From positions 1 through 6,695 of the forward strand of contig CALASV010000149.1 in NCBI GenBank assembly GCA_937888895.1: 6,695 bases of DNA, read 5' to 3'. Below, piece by piece: positions 5,704 to 6,695 of the stretch; positions within the stretch are counted from its first letter, which is position 1; each line of letters starts with the position of its first letter. The stretch is from an uncultured Clostridia bacterium (GTDB lineage Bacteria > Bacillota > Clostridia > Lachnospirales > Lachnospiraceae). The notes under the pieces are model-generated. The model ran no database searches, was not told where the DNA came from, and saw nothing but the letters and a program-made list of their open reading frames with translations. Made by a program: the position numbers and the translations under genes.

Positions 5704-5808
5704 TTCTTTCTGCATCGCAATTTGAGTGGTACCGCGGGCAGTATAATAAATAGGTTATACGCTCGTCTCAAAGAAAACAATTCTTTGGGCTATCAGTTCT
5801 TTCTGCAT
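5704..5808. repeat. 12-bp direct repeats flanking an 81-bp insertion
   Basis: TTCTTTCTGCAT occurs perfectly at 5704-5715 and 5797-5808. The unit of one repeat plus the 81 bp between is 93 bp, or 31 codons, so the reading frame of the surrounding DUF5688 gene is kept. Collapsing to one copy joins NAER directly to NVWWEFAG and on to MYVLTN, a plausible linker. The repeats therefore look like an insertion footprint (target duplication or microhomology), not part of the ancestral gene. Which copy is original cannot be told from this sequence. Confidence 0.75.
5716..5796 (+). promoter_or_regulatory. T-box riboswitch 3'-module-like sequence inside DUF5688
   Basis: On the plus strand GAGTGGTACCGCGGGC contains TGGTACCGCG, the core of the T-box consensus (AGGGTGGNACCGCG); TGGT would pair with the ACCA end of an uncharged tRNA. 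The structure fits: TTTGAG pairs with CTCAAA, GCGGGC with GCTCGT, and GTATAA with TTATAC, giving a long three-part hairpin (about 5721-5773). A second stem, CAAAGAA/TTCTTTG, follows (about 5769-5787), but there is no T-run. Upstream lies only antisense DUF5688 sequence, so stem I and the specifier loop are missing. Downstream there is no synthetase or amino-acid gene. This is a displaced fragment, unlikely to work as a riboswitch here. Confidence 0.6.
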
Positions 5809-6396
5809 TTTCCAGAATGGTTCTCAAATCTTCAAAACGATATGGCAGAATGTTTTGGCTGTTTTCCATCGCAAACCCATACAATTCTTCTTCTGTAATC
5901 CCCCACAAATTCAAATGTTGGTTATGTACCAGTATCGTTGCATATTCATCCACAAAGTCACTTACCACAACATTGTAAATAATGGACAAATCATGGAAAG
6001 GTCTGTTCGGAATGTCTCTTAGCAGTTCTATGTTCTTTTCCGTATTGACCAGACGCATCACTATTTTTTTCTTAGCATTCTCAAAATTCCTAAGCTGTGA
6101 AATATCAAAATTCTTTACTGGCTTATTATTCTTGTATATTTTGATAATATCATCCACAATATCTTCCATGAGTACACCATTCCTGTATCTGTTATAGTAT
6201 GGATTCAAATAAATACTTGGTGAAATATTGACCTCTGGGTCAAGAATGATTAACCCTTGGTATACAACACCATTGTTTTTTACAACAGGATAAACCACTA
6301 AATTTCTTTCATATCCAATACGTGCCGACACCCTTCTTTTTGTTTCCTCAATAAATATTTCAAATTCCATTAAGTTGCTCATTGCTACACTCCTTT

Positions 6397-6516
6397 TCAT
6401 ATTTTTAGGGATTGTAACGCCGATTCAAATAAAATGTCAGTAGGGATAACAGACAGAATAATCGTCAAATTTTTAGGGTATATGCCGGTTACTTCCACAC
6501 TCTCAATATAATACAA
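6397..6516 (-). pseudogene. Possible 3' remnant of a lost upstream gene
   Basis: A 39-codon open frame with no ATG runs to TGA at 6397-6399, 14 bp before the DUF5688 start. The peptide, for example EVTGIYPKNLTIILSVIP and ILFESALQSLKI, looks more protein-like than expected by chance. It could be the C-terminus of a gene whose 5' part was removed at the element edge. It overlaps the DUF5688 promoter candidate, and a hairpin precedes it, so it may also be a chance ORF. Confidence 0.25.
6411..6440 (-). promoter_or_regulatory. Promoter of the DUF5688 gene
   Basis: Minus-strand CTGACA (6435-6440) and TACAAT (6411-6416) are 18 bp apart, predicting transcription start about 20 bases before the ATG at 6382. 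The 10-mer ATTTTTAGGG occurs on either side, at 6401-6410 and 6469-6478, and might be a pair of operator half-sites. Confidence 0.5.
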
Positions 6517-6549
6517 AAAACCAGCTACCTATAATTGAGCAACTGGTTT
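6515..6549 (-). terminator. Terminator-like hairpin near the right edge
   Basis: On the minus strand AAACCAGTTGCT pairs with GGTAGCTGGTTT (several G-T pairs) around an 8-nt loop, ending in a run of six T. Orientation is minus, but no intact gene precedes it between here and the tRNA. It may have belonged to a gene lost at this junction, such as an integrase. Confidence 0.6.
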
Positions 6550-6598
6550 ACAGATACCATTCAGATTTTTCCTTTCCTAAATTCTACATAAATAATTA

Positions 6599-6621
6599 TT
6601 TTGATTACCTTTTTGATTACC
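6599..6621. repeat. Short direct repeat beside the tRNA terminator
   Basis: TTTTGATTACC occurs at 6599-6609 and 6611-6621 (12-bp period), followed by a partial third copy TTTGATT (6622-6628). On the minus strand one frame reads KGNQKGNQNN and soon stops. It lies between the tRNA terminator and the next hairpin. It could be arm-type binding sites of a tRNA-targeting tyrosine recombinase or the scar of an integrase 3' end. Confidence 0.45.
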
Positions 6622-6636
6622 TTTGATTTCTCCAAC

Positions 6637-6664
6637 AAAAAAAGCCCTGAAAATCAGGGCTTTT
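6637..6664 (-). terminator. Intrinsic terminator of the tRNA gene
   Basis: GCCCTGA (6644-6650) and TCAGGGC (6654-6660) form a perfect 7-bp stem with a 3-nt loop, extended by A-T pairs. On the minus strand it is followed by a run of seven T. It begins four bases after the tRNA 3' end. Confidence 0.9.
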
Positions 6665-6667
6665 CAA

Positions 6668-6695
6668 TGCGGAAGATGGGACTTGAACCCACACG
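6668..6695 (-). tRNA. 3' part of a tRNA, probably tRNA-Leu, cut by the right edge
   Basis: On the minus strand GTGGG-TTCAAGT-CCCAT is a T arm (6676-6692) with the invariant TTCAA loop, followed by acceptor strand CTTCCGC (6669-6675) and discriminator A (6668). CCA is not encoded; TTG follows. The implied 5' acceptor strand GCGGAAG and the CGT end of a variable arm fit bacterial tRNA-Leu best. The anticodon lies outside the window, so the identity is inferred. Such 3' ends are frequent integration targets. Confidence 0.85.

Larger units (their letters stand above)
5390..6382 (-). pseudogene. DUF5688 family gene broken by two in-frame stops
   Basis: The frame encodes a DUF5688 protein, a family of unknown function frequent on accessory elements of Clostridia. 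The N-terminal half (codons 1-204) has family features: VKNNGVVYQGL, NISPSIYLNPYY, and NRPFHDLSIIYNVVV, ending NAERTDSPKNCFL and a TGA (5768-5770). The C-terminal half resumes in the same frame at MYVLTNRIKINGA (from about 5673), meets TAG at 5615-5617 (YP-stop-LLKRIAD), and continues LEDDLVVIPSSIHEVIIIP to TAA 5390. The start at 6382 (MSNLMEFEIF) is chosen because AGGAG (6390-6394) lies seven bases upstream; an earlier ATG at 6400 has no such site. Without the 93-bp repeat-flanked insertion (separate entry) the linker would be of ordinary length and the TGA would vanish, leaving about 299 aa. Two separate lesions imply loss of function; a truncated 204-aa N-terminal product could still be made. 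Confidence 0.85.

Noticed and set aside
5580..5780. 66-codon minus-strand frame starting MFSLRRAY across the DUF5688 break
   Set aside because: It is out of frame with DUF5688, starts at TTG, and reads through the insertion by chance.
1..6695. CRISPR array, rRNA or a second tRNA
   Set aside because: No regularly spaced long repeats and no further conserved RNA motifs were seen on either strand.

Overview
The window is AT-rich DNA from a low-GC Gram-positive anaerobe of the Clostridia, most likely Lachnospiraceae. The support is AGGAGG-type ribosome binding sites, a DUF5688 protein, a lipoprotein with a DxNxDxxPEL motif typical of that group, and a clostridial T-box-like sequence. It looks like the tRNA-proximal end of an accessory or integrated region rather than core chromosome. 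This rests on many unknown small genes, a serine recombinase, an XRE regulator, a broken gene, and an edge that abuts a tRNA-Leu-like gene. No conjugation, phage structural or tyrosine integrase gene is complete in the window, so the type of element stays open.

Layout from left to right. A large lipoprotein gene (minus strand, running off the left edge) is divergent from an XRE-family repressor-like gene (1972-2262, plus). The 139-bp gap between them holds a good promoter for the lipoprotein and a palindrome in front of the regulator. A minus-strand series follows: a 68-codon helical protein (2324-2530), a repeat-bearing spacer with a possible 29-codon ORF, an unrecognised 187-aa protein (2893-3456), a serine resolvase/invertase (3666-4229), and a SprT-like zinc metallopeptidase (4535-5197). 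Strong hairpins separate several of these.

To the right is a possible 35-codon ORF, then a DUF5688 gene (5390-6382, minus) that is broken by two in-frame stops. One stop lies in a 93-bp, frame-preserving insertion flanked by a perfect 12-bp direct repeat. On the plus strand the inserted DNA looks like the antiterminator/terminator part of a T-box riboswitch, with no stem I or downstream synthetase gene. Removing one repeat unit would restore a normal linker between the two DUF5688 halves. This is the most unusual thing in the window.

The right edge carries a possible remnant ORF, a terminator-like hairpin, a short direct repeat that could be a recombinase binding site or an integrase scar, the terminator of the tRNA gene, and the 3' part of the tRNA itself.

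The recombinase, XRE regulator and lipoprotein do not form an obvious pathway. The likeliest reading is accessory cargo with its own regulation. Nothing here amounts to a demonstrable new defence or biosynthetic system.
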